A program made the translations under genes and the position numbers. The notes beneath the pieces were generated by a model. It searched no databases and was not told the DNA's origin. It saw only the letters and a program-made list of their open reading frames with translations. Below, piece by piece: positions 18,167 through 27,323 of a stretch of 64,000 nt of DNA. The first letter of the stretch is position 1. Every line of letters begins with the position of its first letter. The DNA comes from Candidatus Zhuqueibacterota bacterium (GTDB lineage: Bacteria; Zhuqueibacterota; Zhuqueibacteria; Oceanimicrobiales; Oceanimicrobiaceae): the NCBI GenBank assembly GCA_029261995.1, contig JAJDAF010000026.1:58298-122297 (forward strand), given 5' to 3'.

Positions 18167-19093
18167 ATGATCATGCAGAAACTACGGCTTTATCAGGTCG
18201 ATTCTTTTACGACCACCAAATTCAAAGGCAATCCGGCAGGTGTGGTCGCGAACGCCGACGGCTTGAGCGACCGCCAAATGCAAGCAATCGCACGCGAGCT
18301 AAACAACTCGGAAACCGTTTTCATCCTCAGATCTGACGGCGCTGACCATGACGTGCGGCTGCGTTTCTTCACGCCGACCGTGGAAGTCCCAAGTTGCGGC
18401 CACGCCACCATAGCGGCACACTACGTCCGGGCCATGGAATTGGGCATAGTCCGTTCCACCACGGTTATGCAGAAAACAGGGATAGGAACTTTGCCTGTAG
18501 CAATTATGGTTGAAGATCAGGACTACCAAATCTTCATGACCCAGGCAGAACCCGAATTCGAGCCACCGCTGCTCAACAGCGAGCGGGCTGCGCTACTCGA
18601 GGCGCTCGGCGTGAATCAGAACCAACTCATGACGAGGGCCCCGATTCAAACCGTCTCCACAGGGCATTCCAAGGTGCTCGTGCCGCTAAAGAGCCTAGCG
18701 TTCCTCAACGCCGTGAGACCCGATTTCCAGGCCCTAAACCGTGTCAGCAGAATGGTTGGCTGCAATGGCTTTTTTTTGTTCACCCTGGATTCAGACGAGC
18801 CCGACATTCTCACGCACGCTCGCATGTTCGCGCCGGCAATCGGAATTCAGGAAGACCCGGTCACGGGAAACGGCAATGGACCTCTGGGAGCTTACCTGGT
18901 GCACCACAAATTGACGAACAGCGACGGTCGTTGCTTCCGCTTCCGTTCATTGCAGGGCGAGGCCATAGGCCGCCCTGGTATTGCTCAAGTCAAGGTTGGC
19001 ATTGACGCCGGCAAGCCCTGCTGTGTAAAGGTCGGCGGTAGCGCAGCCATTGTGTTTCGGACCGAGTTGGAGATCGATTGTGAAAAGCACTAG
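18167..19093 (+). CDS. PhzF-family isomerase/epimerase
   Basis: 308 residues, starting 6 bp after the DUF5916 fragment and so probably co-transcribed. The N-terminus (YQVDSFTTTKFKGNPAGVV) and ARELNNSETVFIL match PhzF and E. coli YddE. The conserved catalytic glutamate of the family is E49. The duplicated diaminopimelate-epimerase-like fold shows in RFFTPTVEVPSCGHATIAAH (67-86) and in the C-lobe EDPVTGNGNGPLGAY. Known: PhzF isomerises trans-2,3-dihydro-3-hydroxyanthranilate in phenazine synthesis, but most genomic homologues have other, unknown substrates, and no phenazine genes are nearby. Confidence 0.9.
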   Translation: MIMQKLRLYQVDSFTTTKFKGNPAGVVANADGLSDRQMQAIARELNNSETVFILRSDGADHDVRLRFFTPTVEVPSCGHATIAAHYVRAMELGIVRSTTVMQKTGIGTLPVAIMVEDQDYQIFMTQAEPEFEPPLLNSERAALLEALGVNQNQLMTRAPIQTVSTGHSKVLVPLKSLAFLNAVRPDFQALNRVSRMVGCNGFFLFTLDSDEPDILTHARMFAPAIGIQEDPVTGNGNGPLGAYLVHHKLTNSDGRCFRFRSLQGEAIGRPGIAQVKVGIDAGKPCCVKVGGSAAIVFRTELEIDCEKH

Positions 19094-19233
19094 AACGCGT
19101 CTTGTAACAACATCTCTGCTCGGCAACGCATTGGCTCCGACCGGAGTTTGTCCCACAAACCGTAAACAACAATGGTGGCCAATCCGGCACGTGCAACCGT
19201 GCTGAAACCCCACCGACAAACATTGGAGGTCTC

Positions 19234-19824
19234 ATGAAACCGGAATTCTGGTTACCAAACCTTGATGAAGCGAAAGCCCGGGCGCGAGCTACCGGCAAAC
19301 TTATTCTCGTAGATGTCTGGGAAAATGGCTGACTGGGCTGCGCCAGAATGGAACGCGTGACGTACCAGGACAAACATGTACAGGAACTCTTAGGAGAATC
19401 CTTCGTCGGCCTCAAACTTGAACAGAATGAGGACGGTAGAAAGATCGCCGAACTGCTGCGCCCGCGCAAGCTGCTGTGGTCGCCGCTCTTCCTAATTCTT
19501 GGTGCGTCCGGGGTGGAGTTTCGGCACTCACTCGGGTATTTTTCGCCGAGGGAGTTCATGGCCGAGTTATTGGTCGGGGGCGGCAACGCCTCCCTGGCAA
19601 CGTTGAAACCGGCGCAGGCCAACGCTCTTTTCGAACGAGTAGTCACGGATTTCCACGATACCAAGGCAGCGCCGGAAGCGTTGTTCTGGCAAGGCATCGC
19701 GCAATTCCGCCACAGCCGTGACAAGCGTGATTTGAGCACGGCCTGGCAGGTTTTGCTCGAGCGTTTTCCGGATTCCTTGTGGGCGGAAAAGAGTGATTTC
19801 ATCGAGGAACTGGCGGCGTTGTAG
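19234..19824 (+). CDS. Candidate selenoprotein: thioredoxin-fold protein with UxxC motif
   Basis: 196 residues if the TGA at 19330-19332 (codon 33) is read as selenocysteine. The ATG at 19234 follows a strong GGAGGT (19225-19230). Before the TGA, residues 1-32 read as a thioredoxin-like start (WLPNLDEAKARARATGKLIL then VDVWENG). After it come LGCARMERVTYQDKHVQELL and 160 further codons without a stop. The redox motif is therefore U33-L-G-C36, where family members carry Cys-x-x-Cys. An A/G-containing pentaloop hairpin begins 17 bases past the TGA. Residues about 125-190 are helical, TPR-like. Known: bacteria insert Sec at UGA when a SECIS hairpin follows. The alternative is a nonsense mutation, but the intact downstream frame and the exact position argue against it. 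selABCD are not in this window. Confidence 0.75.
19349..19367 (+). promoter_or_regulatory. Candidate bacterial SECIS hairpin
   Basis: TGGAACG (19349-19355) pairs with CGTACCA (19361-19367): three pairs, an A-A mismatch, then three pairs, closing a CGTGA loop (19356-19360). The loop lies 24-28 bases after the UGA and has a G among its first two bases and a GU step. This fits what is known of bacterial SECIS elements, whose apical loop sits roughly 16-37 bases from the UGA. Pairing was done by hand. Confidence 0.6.
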
Positions 19825-19831
19825 AATGGCT

Positions 19832-19876
19832 TCTCCTCCTGGGAGGAGACAGGCAAACGAACGAAGTTCGATTGCC
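19832..19876. repeat. Two adjacent hairpins after the candidate selenoprotein
   Basis: First: TCTCCTCC (19832-19839) and GGAGGAGA (19842-19849), a perfect 8-bp stem. Second: GGCAA-A-CGAAC (19852-19862) against GTTCG-A-TTGCC (19866-19876), ten pairs around one A-A mismatch with a GAA loop. No U-tract follows either, so they are more like a palindromic intergenic repeat than an intrinsic terminator. Confidence 0.6.
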
Positions 19877-19953
19877 AGAGGTGGGTCGTGACCGCAAGCA
19901 TCCATTTCAAACAAGGACTTTCAACACTACCGAGCTAATACAAGGAGACCCAA

Positions 19954-21459
19954 GTGAATAACGATTGCCAACCTCAATTTGCGGAAACACTCGATCCGGA
20001 AAACTGGGACGAAGTCCGCGCACTGGGCCACCGGATGGTTGACGACATGGTCAGCAGTCTGCAAACCGTACGCGAAAGGCCGGTCTGGCAGCGCCCTCCG
20101 GAACATGTGAAAGCGCGCTTTCGGGAGCCGATCCCGGAGGACCCTCAGGGCATCGAGCGCGCTTACGAGGATTTCAAGGAACTCGTGCTTCCCTATCCGA
20201 AAGGCAACATTCATCCCCGCTTCTGGGGCTGGGTAGACGGCACGGGCACCGCTTTCGGCGCTTTCGCTGATATGCTGGCAGCTTTCATGAATCCCAATCT
20301 CGGCGTGGCGGACCACAGCGCCGTGCATGTCGAACGGCAGGTCATAAACTGGAGCAAGCAAATGCTGGGGTTTCCGGACAATTCCAGCGGCATTTTGACC
20401 AGTGGTGCTTCCGTGGCGAATCTCACCGGCTTGCTTGTGGCGCGCAATTCCATCGCCGACGTCGATATTCGAAACCACGGCGCACGGGCCGCTGGTGGCA
20501 AACTGACGCTTTACGGCTCCGCGGAAACTCACAGTTCTCTCATTAAAGCCGTGGACATTCTCGGGCTTGGGCTCTCTGCGTTTCGCAAGATTCCGGTCGA
20601 CAAAAATCACGAAGTGAATGTAGAGGCCCTGCGGGCAGCGATCGTTCAAGATCGTGAGCACGGCCGCATCCCCTTTTGCATTGTTGCGAATGCCGGAACC
20701 GTCAACGCCGGCGCCATCGATCCGATTGACGATCTCGTGGCGTTAGCACGGTCGGAGAATCTCTGGCTGCATGTGGACGGCGCTTTCGGAGCACTGGCGC
20801 GACTGCTGCCGGAGTATGGCGAGCGCCTGCAAAATCTGCATAAGGCGGACTCCGTTGCCTTCGATTTCCACAAATGGCTTTATGTGCCTTATGAAGCCGG
20901 CTGCGTGCTGGTTCGCGATGGCAAGAAACACCATCAAGCTCTCGCGGTTTCAGCAGATTATCTCGAGCCGCAGTCACGCGGCATGGCAGCAGGACCGGAG
21001 CCGCTTTCCAACTACAGCGTGCAACTCTCGCGCGGATTCAAGGCGCTGAAGGTCTGGCTGTCGCTGAAAGAGCACGGCATCGAGAAATACCGGCGGCTGA
21101 TTCGGCAGAACATTCTACAGGCGCGCTACCTCGCGGAACTGGTCGAAGAGAACGTCAAACTCGAACTGCTGGCGCCGACGCCGCTCAACATCGTGTGCTA
21201 CCGGTTTAACCCGGGCGGACTTGACGAAAAAGAACTTGATCGAATTAACCGGGAAGTGCTGGCTGAATTGCAGGAGCGTGGCATTGCCGCACCATCCTAC
21301 ACACTGATTGACGGCAAATTTGCCATCCGAATGGCAAACACCAACCACCGTAGTCGCAAGGACGATTTTCACAGATTAGCGCAAGCAAGCGTCGCAGTTG
21401 GACAGGCGATTCTTTGTGCGGAGGCCACAGATGTACCGACACTTGGCCAGTCAGTATAG
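19954..21459 (+). CDS. PLP-dependent group II amino-acid decarboxylase
   Basis: 501 residues from the GTG at 19954, which follows AAGGAG by several bases. The pyridoxal-dependent decarboxylase fold is clear: NIHPRFWGWVDGTGT (85-99), SGILTSGASVANLTGLL (145-161), the cofactor-stacking His192 in SAETHSSLIKA, Asp275 in WLHVDGAFGA, and the Schiff-base Lys307 in FDFHKWLYVPYEAG. Known: this family (glutamate, aromatic amino acid, tyrosine and related decarboxylases) makes amines such as GABA, tyramine or dopamine. The substrate cannot be fixed by eye. PRFWGWV and the overall length are closest to the aromatic/tyrosine-type branch, which is inference. No antiporter is adjacent. Confidence 0.92.
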   Translation: MNNDCQPQFAETLDPENWDEVRALGHRMVDDMVSSLQTVRERPVWQRPPEHVKARFREPIPEDPQGIERAYEDFKELVLPYPKGNIHPRFWGWVDGTGTAFGAFADMLAAFMNPNLGVADHSAVHVERQVINWSKQMLGFPDNSSGILTSGASVANLTGLLVARNSIADVDIRNHGARAAGGKLTLYGSAETHSSLIKAVDILGLGLSAFRKIPVDKNHEVNVEALRAAIVQDREHGRIPFCIVANAGTVNAGAIDPIDDLVALARSENLWLHVDGAFGALARLLPEYGERLQNLHKADSVAFDFHKWLYVPYEAGCVLVRDGKKHHQALAVSADYLEPQSRGMAAGPEPLSNYSVQLSRGFKALKVWLSLKEHGIEKYRRLIRQNILQARYLAELVEENVKLELLAPTPLNIVCYRFNPGGLDEKELDRINREVLAELQERGIAAPSYTLIDGKFAIRMANTNHRSRKDDFHRLAQASVAVGQAILCAEATDVPTLGQSV

Positions 21460-21563
21460 GCCGAGACAAGCTCCATTGTGCCGACCGGTAATCCTGCTGT
21501 GCCGGGGCGGACGCTCATAAACATTCGGTATTAGAATCTACTTCGTCCGATAGCTGAGGCAGA

Positions 21564-24500
21564 CTATTTTTGCAGAACAATCCTACGGGTAAACACCTGG
21601 CCTCCGAGTTCCGCCCGCAGCAGGTAAACGCCGGAGCCCGCCATGACATTGGAGCTGTTGCGGCCATCCCAGGTCACGCTCCTGAGTCCCGCTTGTTCTC
21701 GCGAATCAACCAACCGGACGACTTTCTGGCCGCGAATATTGTAGATTGTTATTCTAACTTCAGCTGTCTGCGGTAACGCATACCGGATGACCGTTTCGCC
21801 ATTGAATGGGTTGGGATAGTTACGTGACAGGCTGAATTCATCCGGTAGCGGTGCATCCGCGGATGTGGATTCGGCAACATCATGGCTCGCAAACGCATTG
21901 GCGGCCACCGGCTGGCTTGCAAACACCACGACAAGCTCAGGAGGCCGGCTGTCTTCTTTGGTTGTGTACTTTGCCTGATCGCTGGAGTTGTTTGCAATGG
22001 CGAAAGTGATGGCGCCGCTTCCCGAAACCGCTTTGGAGACATCGGTTTCGACGTAGCGATCTGACTGAACTGAGCCGATCACTGCGACCGGAGCACCCTC
22101 CCGCACCGGCGCATTTTCCGCGGTCAAGGTTTCCTCCAGCCACGGATCTGAGGTTCCCGCAAACGAATTTCCGGTCACAAAGACGGAGCCGCCATCGACG
22201 CTGGCGCCCTGCACAAACAATCTGAGGGTGGCGTTGCGGACGCTTCCCGGTCCGCTCACCTCGAACTTGTAATAAGCAACGAATTTGCCTTCTTCAACTT
22301 TTGTGGTGGCTTTGGCGCCATAGTTCTTAGCACTCGCGGAAATCTTCACCTGATTGTCATTTGTAGGTTCGAACGTTGAGGTTGTCGTTCCGCCTCCGCC
22401 ATCAGCTACAAATCTTGCTGTGGCCGGATTCGATCTCAGGCCTTGCCGGTCGGCGACATCATAAACGAGTTGCTCCTGCCCGGTAAAACCCGCGCCAGCC
22501 GTGAAAGTAACCAAGCCGGAGAAGGGATTGACAGCAACGCTACCACGCGCCGGCGGGTTCAGGATTGACACAGATCCCGGATCCAAAGAACCGTCCGGGT
22601 CGTGGTCGTTTTCGAGAATATTGACGACCGCGGACAGGTTGGCCCCGAGACGAAAATCGTCATCTTGTGCGACAGGTGGCTGATTGCCGCTGCCCTCCGC
22701 CATCTCGACAATCAAACGTGGCGGATTGCCGCCCTCACGAGAACTGAAAGCCGCCTTGCCTCCGGAAGACTTCTGCAGCGCCAAACTGATGGCGCCGTTG
22801 CCCAGAACCGCCGGTGTGACATCAAGTTTAACCACCTGACCTACGGAAACGCCACCAAGCTCGCTCAGCGCCGCGCCGGTGATGTCCGGGGCATTCTGCC
22901 AGGTGAGAGTATTCTCCTGCCACGCGCCACCCGAAATTCTATCGTTGTTCGACACGGAATGCACGGCTCCTCCGGCAGAACTTGCGTCAACAACATGTAG
23001 CTCGAGTGTTGCCTTCTTGACGGCAGCGGTTAACCCTGAGACCTTGAACCTGAGAAACGCACGGTAGACCGCTGAGCTGTTTTTGACCGCCAACTCTGCG
23101 CGATCACCATATTTCCTGGTCGGTCGCGAAGAACGCGCGTAAACGTCTGCAACCGGCGTAAAACTGAGCGTAGTCCCGCTTGCCACTTCCTGAAATGTGG
23201 CAGTCACATCTTTGTGCGAAGTCATCAAAATAGTGGCCTGCGTTGCCGTACCGGTCAAGTCTCCGCTCCACCCGGTGAATCGCCAGCCCGTCTCCGCCCT
23301 GGCCATGAGCACCACTGACGTGCCGGAAGGATAGCGTGCCCCGCCTGGGTCCAGAGTCACCGAGCCCTGACCCTGAGTTTTGAGCGTAAGATTGTATTCC
23401 CGTGGCCCCGTATCTGTTACAGCCACCAGAACCCGGGCGCGGTTGGATTGTGCTCCCTGGTCATCTTCAACAGTGTATTGAAAGGAATCCTGCCCGGAAA
23501 ACCCAGTTGCAGGCGTGTAAACGAGAACTCCGGACTCGCCGTCCAACCGCAGGCTGCCATTGTCCGGATTTGAAGCAACGCTGACGCTGGCTGTATTCAG
23601 GGTGCCGTCAGAATCGTGGTCATTCGACAAAACATTCACCGGTACCGAGATATCGATAGGCGTGGACGCGGTGTCATCTTCGGCAACCGGAGGCTGGTTT
23701 GTCGGTCCGTCGCCAAGCGCAATAACAAGTTCCGGTGGAAAGGCTTCTTCTTTCGTGTAATATTTCGCTTCATCGGAGAGGCCATTCGCGATTGCAAAAC
23801 TGTAGACACCGTTTGCTTGAATTTCCTGTGTCAGGTCAAATTCGACGACGGTGTTTGGTGAGGTCTTCCCGGCATTGCCCAAGGGCGTCCCCTGGATTTG
23901 CGGGGCATTATTGGCTTTTAACTCACCTTCAGTCCAAGGCGTATTCGTGCCTCGATATGCATTGGCCACAAGATGAATCGAACCGCCATCCGCGCTGCCG
24001 TCTGTTTTGCCATCCGCTACGTGCAGCTTGAGACGGGCTCCCGCCACGGCACTGGTCAGACCCTCAACCTTAAACTTCAAGTAGAAGACGAACTTGTCTT
24101 TCGAAACCTTGGCTGTGGCCTTCGAACCGTAATTCTTGCGCCCTTCGGTGATTTTCACCTGACCATCATCGGTGGGCAAGAAACTCACACTGTTTCTGCC
24201 CGAACTGACAATGAAATCCCTGGTGGCTGAGCTTGTGCCAAAAGCGTTGCTGATAGAAATCGTTCCGCTGGCGGCCGCGGTCGGTACGACCGCCGTAAGC
24301 AGCGTATCTGACGCAACTGAAAAACGGGCAGGCGCGCCGGCAAACTGAACCTGCGTGGCGTTGAGAAAGCGTTGACCCTTGATGGAAACCGAAATACCGG
24401 TGGCACCGGAAGTGGGAGTGAAGCTGCTGATTCGTGGCGGCTCCCCCCTCCGCTCGACAATTGAGAACACCGCGTCGCTCTTGTCGGTTATGGCGCCGTC

Positions 24501-27050
24501 GGCCGCATTCGAGATCCGAACCATGCAGTCACTCGACACATCACTTGGAATTGTCCACGAGTGGGAGCCGTCATTGGTGGTGGTGACAATCATTTTCCAG
24601 GAACTGCCACCGTTTGTGGAGTATTCTATCCGGGCCTGATTGAACTGTCCGTCAGAATTCCAACCTATGGTTTCGACATCGCCGACTTGCCACTTTTCGC
24701 CGCCGTTGGGGTGCAGAACCCTGACAAACGGTTGTGTGGCGCCGGCCAGAATCTCGATCGCATAGTTTTCGGTAACGGTTTGTTCGAAACCGGTCGGGCC
24801 GGTTTTGTACTGCTTTGGCCTCAGCCGGAATGTAACTCGCCCGGCAGCCTGGTCATCCAGCGGGGTCGCATGGCCATCGATGAGCACTCCGGTCGCGCCA
24901 GGATACAGGAGGGTTACGGTCGCTTCTCTATCTGTGCCCAAGTTCTTGCCGAGCCGAATCTGGCCAAACCTGCCTTCGAAAGCGGCGACCAAGGGCTCAC
25001 TTGACTCAAATCCGTAAATACCGTCGTAAGAGAATTCCCTGGAGCCCGCAGCGAGATACTCGAAGGCATCCGAGTTCTCCTTATGGTAACTCAACTTGGC
25101 ATCGGTGCTCATACTTCGGTAGCTGAAGCGGGAGCCAGAACCATTGTACAGGTGATACTCGTCGCCATCGACGACGACTCCACTGCGATCGCCTTCGTAA
25201 ATCTTACGATATTCAGGCTCCTGCTGATTTTCTTTTCGCGGGTAGAGCAGGGTAAAGAACACGGCATTCTGTGACCGGGAAGCTGGCCTGACTTTCAACA
25301 GATCAACCATGACGTCACCAAATGCGTAGGGCCGACTGGTGCTGATTTCACTCTTGAGATTCTGTGGCTCCACAAACACGACCGGCAGCTTAGCCGAACC
25401 ATTTGATGGTTTGACAGCAAACTTGCCACCGCCCGAATCCTTGATGAAATGATGCTTATCGGTCCCGAGCAGGAATTCATACTGGTGCTTCGCGTCATCC
25501 TTGATTTCGTCCAAGATGACCACGTACTTATGTTTTTTGTAGATAACCTGGCGGTAGAATTGCTCCAGATTTGCGTAAGCATCGGTGGCATCGCCCAGAA
25601 GATACCCGACATGAGGCGCGTCGAGAAAATCCATGTTGGCGCTGGTAGAGTGAACGCGGGTGCTCAGGTCGCCCTTTTGGCCGCGGCCATCCACCAGCAG
25701 TGTGTTGTGGCCATAAGTTATTCTAAGCCCGTCATGTCGGCCAATATTGGGTTTGGCGCCATCTTCGGCTGCCAGGTAGTCGTTGTTGTAATAGAGCAGG
25801 AAGCCGTTGGCATCGGGATGGCTGTGCCCGTCTCGCGCCAAATCTTTAAGCTTGGCCGCGTGGCCTCCCTGGGAGCCGCTACGCATAAAAAACACAAGGT
25901 CGTTCTTGTCCCAGCCGCCACGAAAGACAGCCGCCTCCATGTTGGGCCAATAGCCGCTCAGCGCAAGGTCCCGGTAGGAGCGTGCTGGCACGTCCGTGTC
26001 ATCATAAAAAATGAAGGCCGCAGCATCTTCGTCTTCAAATCGGTATCGGCCTTCATTGACGATCGTCTTCAGGAAGTCCAGGGCATAGCCATCACGGTAT
26101 TCGGAGGCCGCCAAAGCCAACATGCCCATGCAGCCAAAGGGCCCGACATCCTCGGCGCCAATCTGCTGGCTGTCTCCCCACGGGATACAACTCATGTCAG
26201 GATGCTGCACATCCGTGTAAATTCTCGGGTAGGCGCTTTTCTCAAGAAACTTGGCTCCTGGAAACTCCTTATTCAGGCGAAACCAATCATTCTCCGGTTC
26301 CTTACGGCGCAGGGCGTGAAAGAAAAGGGCAACCTGATTGTACTTCCGCCAATAGCCCAATCCCTGTGGGCTGAAGCCGTCTGCCCCATGTGCCCAGAGC
26401 ACGCTGCGTGGCGCTTCTTTGAAATTGTCTTTGGCTCGTCGCAGCCGACCGTCGTCAAACTTGACTTCACCCTTAAAAGCCAATGCCAACAGACCTTCCG
26501 CTGCCGAAGGCGTCCAGTTATGATTCGATAATTGATTGGTGGCGAAAAAATTGCTGGCGCCCTTGTTGGCGCCGGCTCGGATAGCGCTCCTTTGGCTGGA
26601 GGAGAATTTGTCATACATCACATCCCAGCAGAAGGCATAACCGATGCTGATGTGTGCGATAGAAAGATGCCCGGACCAATCCGGCTTGCCCCAGTTCTTA
26701 AGCTCCGCCAGGTCCAGCATGAGCGTCTTGGCTTTTTTTAGATACCTGGCGTCGCGTGTCACGATGTAAGCGATGGTCAGATCAGCAAGTGCATCGCCAT
26801 ACTCACGGCCGGTATCCTCGCCGAACGATCCCACGATTTTTTGCTTCATCGCCTTGTTCTCGACCCGGTCCTCCTGAAATTTCAGCCACATTTTGTTAAG
26901 CACGGGATTTTGAAGTGCGCGATCACGCAGTGCTTCCATGCCGGTCCGATCGAAGAAGATGTGTGGGTGGGAATCGTCTTGTGAGTAAGAGTGTGTCGCC
27001 AAGCTCAGGACGCTGGAGATGAGCATGACGGCGAGTATGGTTCTATGCAT
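21564..27050 (-). CDS. Secreted heparinase II/III-type polysaccharide lyase with Ig, DNRLRE and T9SS domains
   Basis: 1,828 residues with an N-terminal signal peptide (MHRTILAVMLISSVLSL). Residues about 30-385 form an alpha/alpha toroid with the conserved NHNW box (176-179). Residues 390-770 form the heparinase II/III beta-sandwich, with DGHSHPDANGFLLYYNN (407-423). Then come a PNGGEKW module (about 780-865), an IPT/TIG domain (870-950), three DNRLRE-type modules (SFLPTDDGQVKIT near 955, and near 1320 and 1590), two cadherin-like modules with NDHDxDG motifs, and an InlB-type repeat (GWRFTGWSGDLTGTATQ). A T9SS sorting domain (NYPNPFNGETVIRYALP) ends the chain. Known: such lyases cleave uronic-acid polysaccharides such as alginate or heparin-like glycans. 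The substrate is not determined. It is probably cell-surface attached or secreted. Confidence 0.9.
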   Translation of the reverse strand: MHRTILAVMLISSVLSLATHSYSQDDSHPHIFFDRTGMEALRDRALQNPVLNKMWLKFQEDRVENKAMKQKIVGSFGEDTGREYGDALADLTIAYIVTRDARYLKKAKTLMLDLAELKNWGKPDWSGHLSIAHISIGYAFCWDVMYDKFSSSQRSAIRAGANKGASNFFATNQLSNHNWTPSAAEGLLALAFKGEVKFDDGRLRRAKDNFKEAPRSVLWAHGADGFSPQGLGYWRKYNQVALFFHALRRKEPENDWFRLNKEFPGAKFLEKSAYPRIYTDVQHPDMSCIPWGDSQQIGAEDVGPFGCMGMLALAASEYRDGYALDFLKTIVNEGRYRFEDEDAAAFIFYDDTDVPARSYRDLALSGYWPNMEAAVFRGGWDKNDLVFFMRSGSQGGHAAKLKDLARDGHSHPDANGFLLYYNNDYLAAEDGAKPNIGRHDGLRITYGHNTLLVDGRGQKGDLSTRVHSTSANMDFLDAPHVGYLLGDATDAYANLEQFYRQVIYKKHKYVVILDEIKDDAKHQYEFLLGTDKHHFIKDSGGGKFAVKPSNGSAKLPVVFVEPQNLKSEISTSRPYAFGDVMVDLLKVRPASRSQNAVFFTLLYPRKENQQEPEYRKIYEGDRSGVVVDGDEYHLYNGSGSRFSYRSMSTDAKLSYHKENSDAFEYLAAGSREFSYDGIYGFESSEPLVAAFEGRFGQIRLGKNLGTDREATVTLLYPGATGVLIDGHATPLDDQAAGRVTFRLRPKQYKTGPTGFEQTVTENYAIEILAGATQPFVRVLHPNGGEKWQVGDVETIGWNSDGQFNQARIEYSTNGGSSWKMIVTTTNDGSHSWTIPSDVSSDCMVRISNAADGAITDKSDAVFSIVERRGEPPRISSFTPTSGATGISVSIKGQRFLNATQVQFAGAPARFSVASDTLLTAVVPTAAASGTISISNAFGTSSATRDFIVSSGRNSVSFLPTDDGQVKITEGRKNYGSKATAKVSKDKFVFYLKFKVEGLTSAVAGARLKLHVADGKTDGSADGGSIHLVANAYRGTNTPWTEGELKANNAPQIQGTPLGNAGKTSPNTVVEFDLTQEIQANGVYSFAIANGLSDEAKYYTKEEAFPPELVIALGDGPTNQPPVAEDDTASTPIDISVPVNVLSNDHDSDGTLNTASVSVASNPDNGSLRLDGESGVLVYTPATGFSGQDSFQYTVEDDQGAQSNRARVLVAVTDTGPREYNLTLKTQGQGSVTLDPGGARYPSGTSVVLMARAETGWRFTGWSGDLTGTATQATILMTSHKDVTATFQEVASGTTLSFTPVADVYARSSRPTRKYGDRAELAVKNSSAVYRAFLRFKVSGLTAAVKKATLELHVVDASSAGGAVHSVSNNDRISGGAWQENTLTWQNAPDITGAALSELGGVSVGQVVKLDVTPAVLGNGAISLALQKSSGGKAAFSSREGGNPPRLIVEMAEGSGNQPPVAQDDDFRLGANLSAVVNILENDHDPDGSLDPGSVSILNPPARGSVAVNPFSGLVTFTAGAGFTGQEQLVYDVADRQGLRSNPATARFVADGGGGTTTSTFEPTNDNQVKISASAKNYGAKATTKVEEGKFVAYYKFEVSGPGSVRNATLRLFVQGASVDGGSVFVTGNSFAGTSDPWLEETLTAENAPVREGAPVAVIGSVQSDRYVETDVSKAVSGSGAITFAIANNSSDQAKYTTKEDSRPPELVVVFASQPVAANAFASHDVAESTSADAPLPDEFSLSRNYPNPFNGETVIRYALPQTAEVRITIYNIRGQKVVRLVDSREQAGLRSVTWDGRNSSNVMAGSGVYLLRAELGGQVFTRRIVLQK

Positions 27051-27082
27051 TTCTTTCTCCCCCTACAGTTGAAACAAAACGG

Positions 27083-27112
27083 TTGACTGCACCTGAAAGA
27101 TTATTGTATATT
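27083..27112 (+). promoter_or_regulatory. Candidate sigma-70 promoter for the beta-helix protein gene
   Basis: TTGACT (27083-27088), an 18-bp spacer and TATATT (27107-27112), in the divergent region between the lyase and beta-helix genes. The implied leader is about 200 bases. Confidence 0.35.
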
Positions 27113-27323
27113 GATAATGCGCCATCGGCTGGTGCATGGATTTAGCTGTTGTAGAACTTACCCTCAAATTGAATCAGACGCGTAATCAATCTTACTTGCG
27201 AAACCGGCCTCTCCTATAACTGCCACTCTAACAAGCGACCACAGCCCTGGCTGCAGCAACGCGGTTTTTGCAGTTCGAAGTCCTTGCCCGTACTGATCAT
27301 ATGAATGAGAGGAGGGTCTCAAG

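Noticed and set aside
19348..19824. Separate short gene starting at the ATG at 19348
   Set aside because: It has no Shine-Dalgarno and would cut off the first strand and redox motif of the thioredoxin fold; the upstream ATG at 19234 with GGAGGT is far better.
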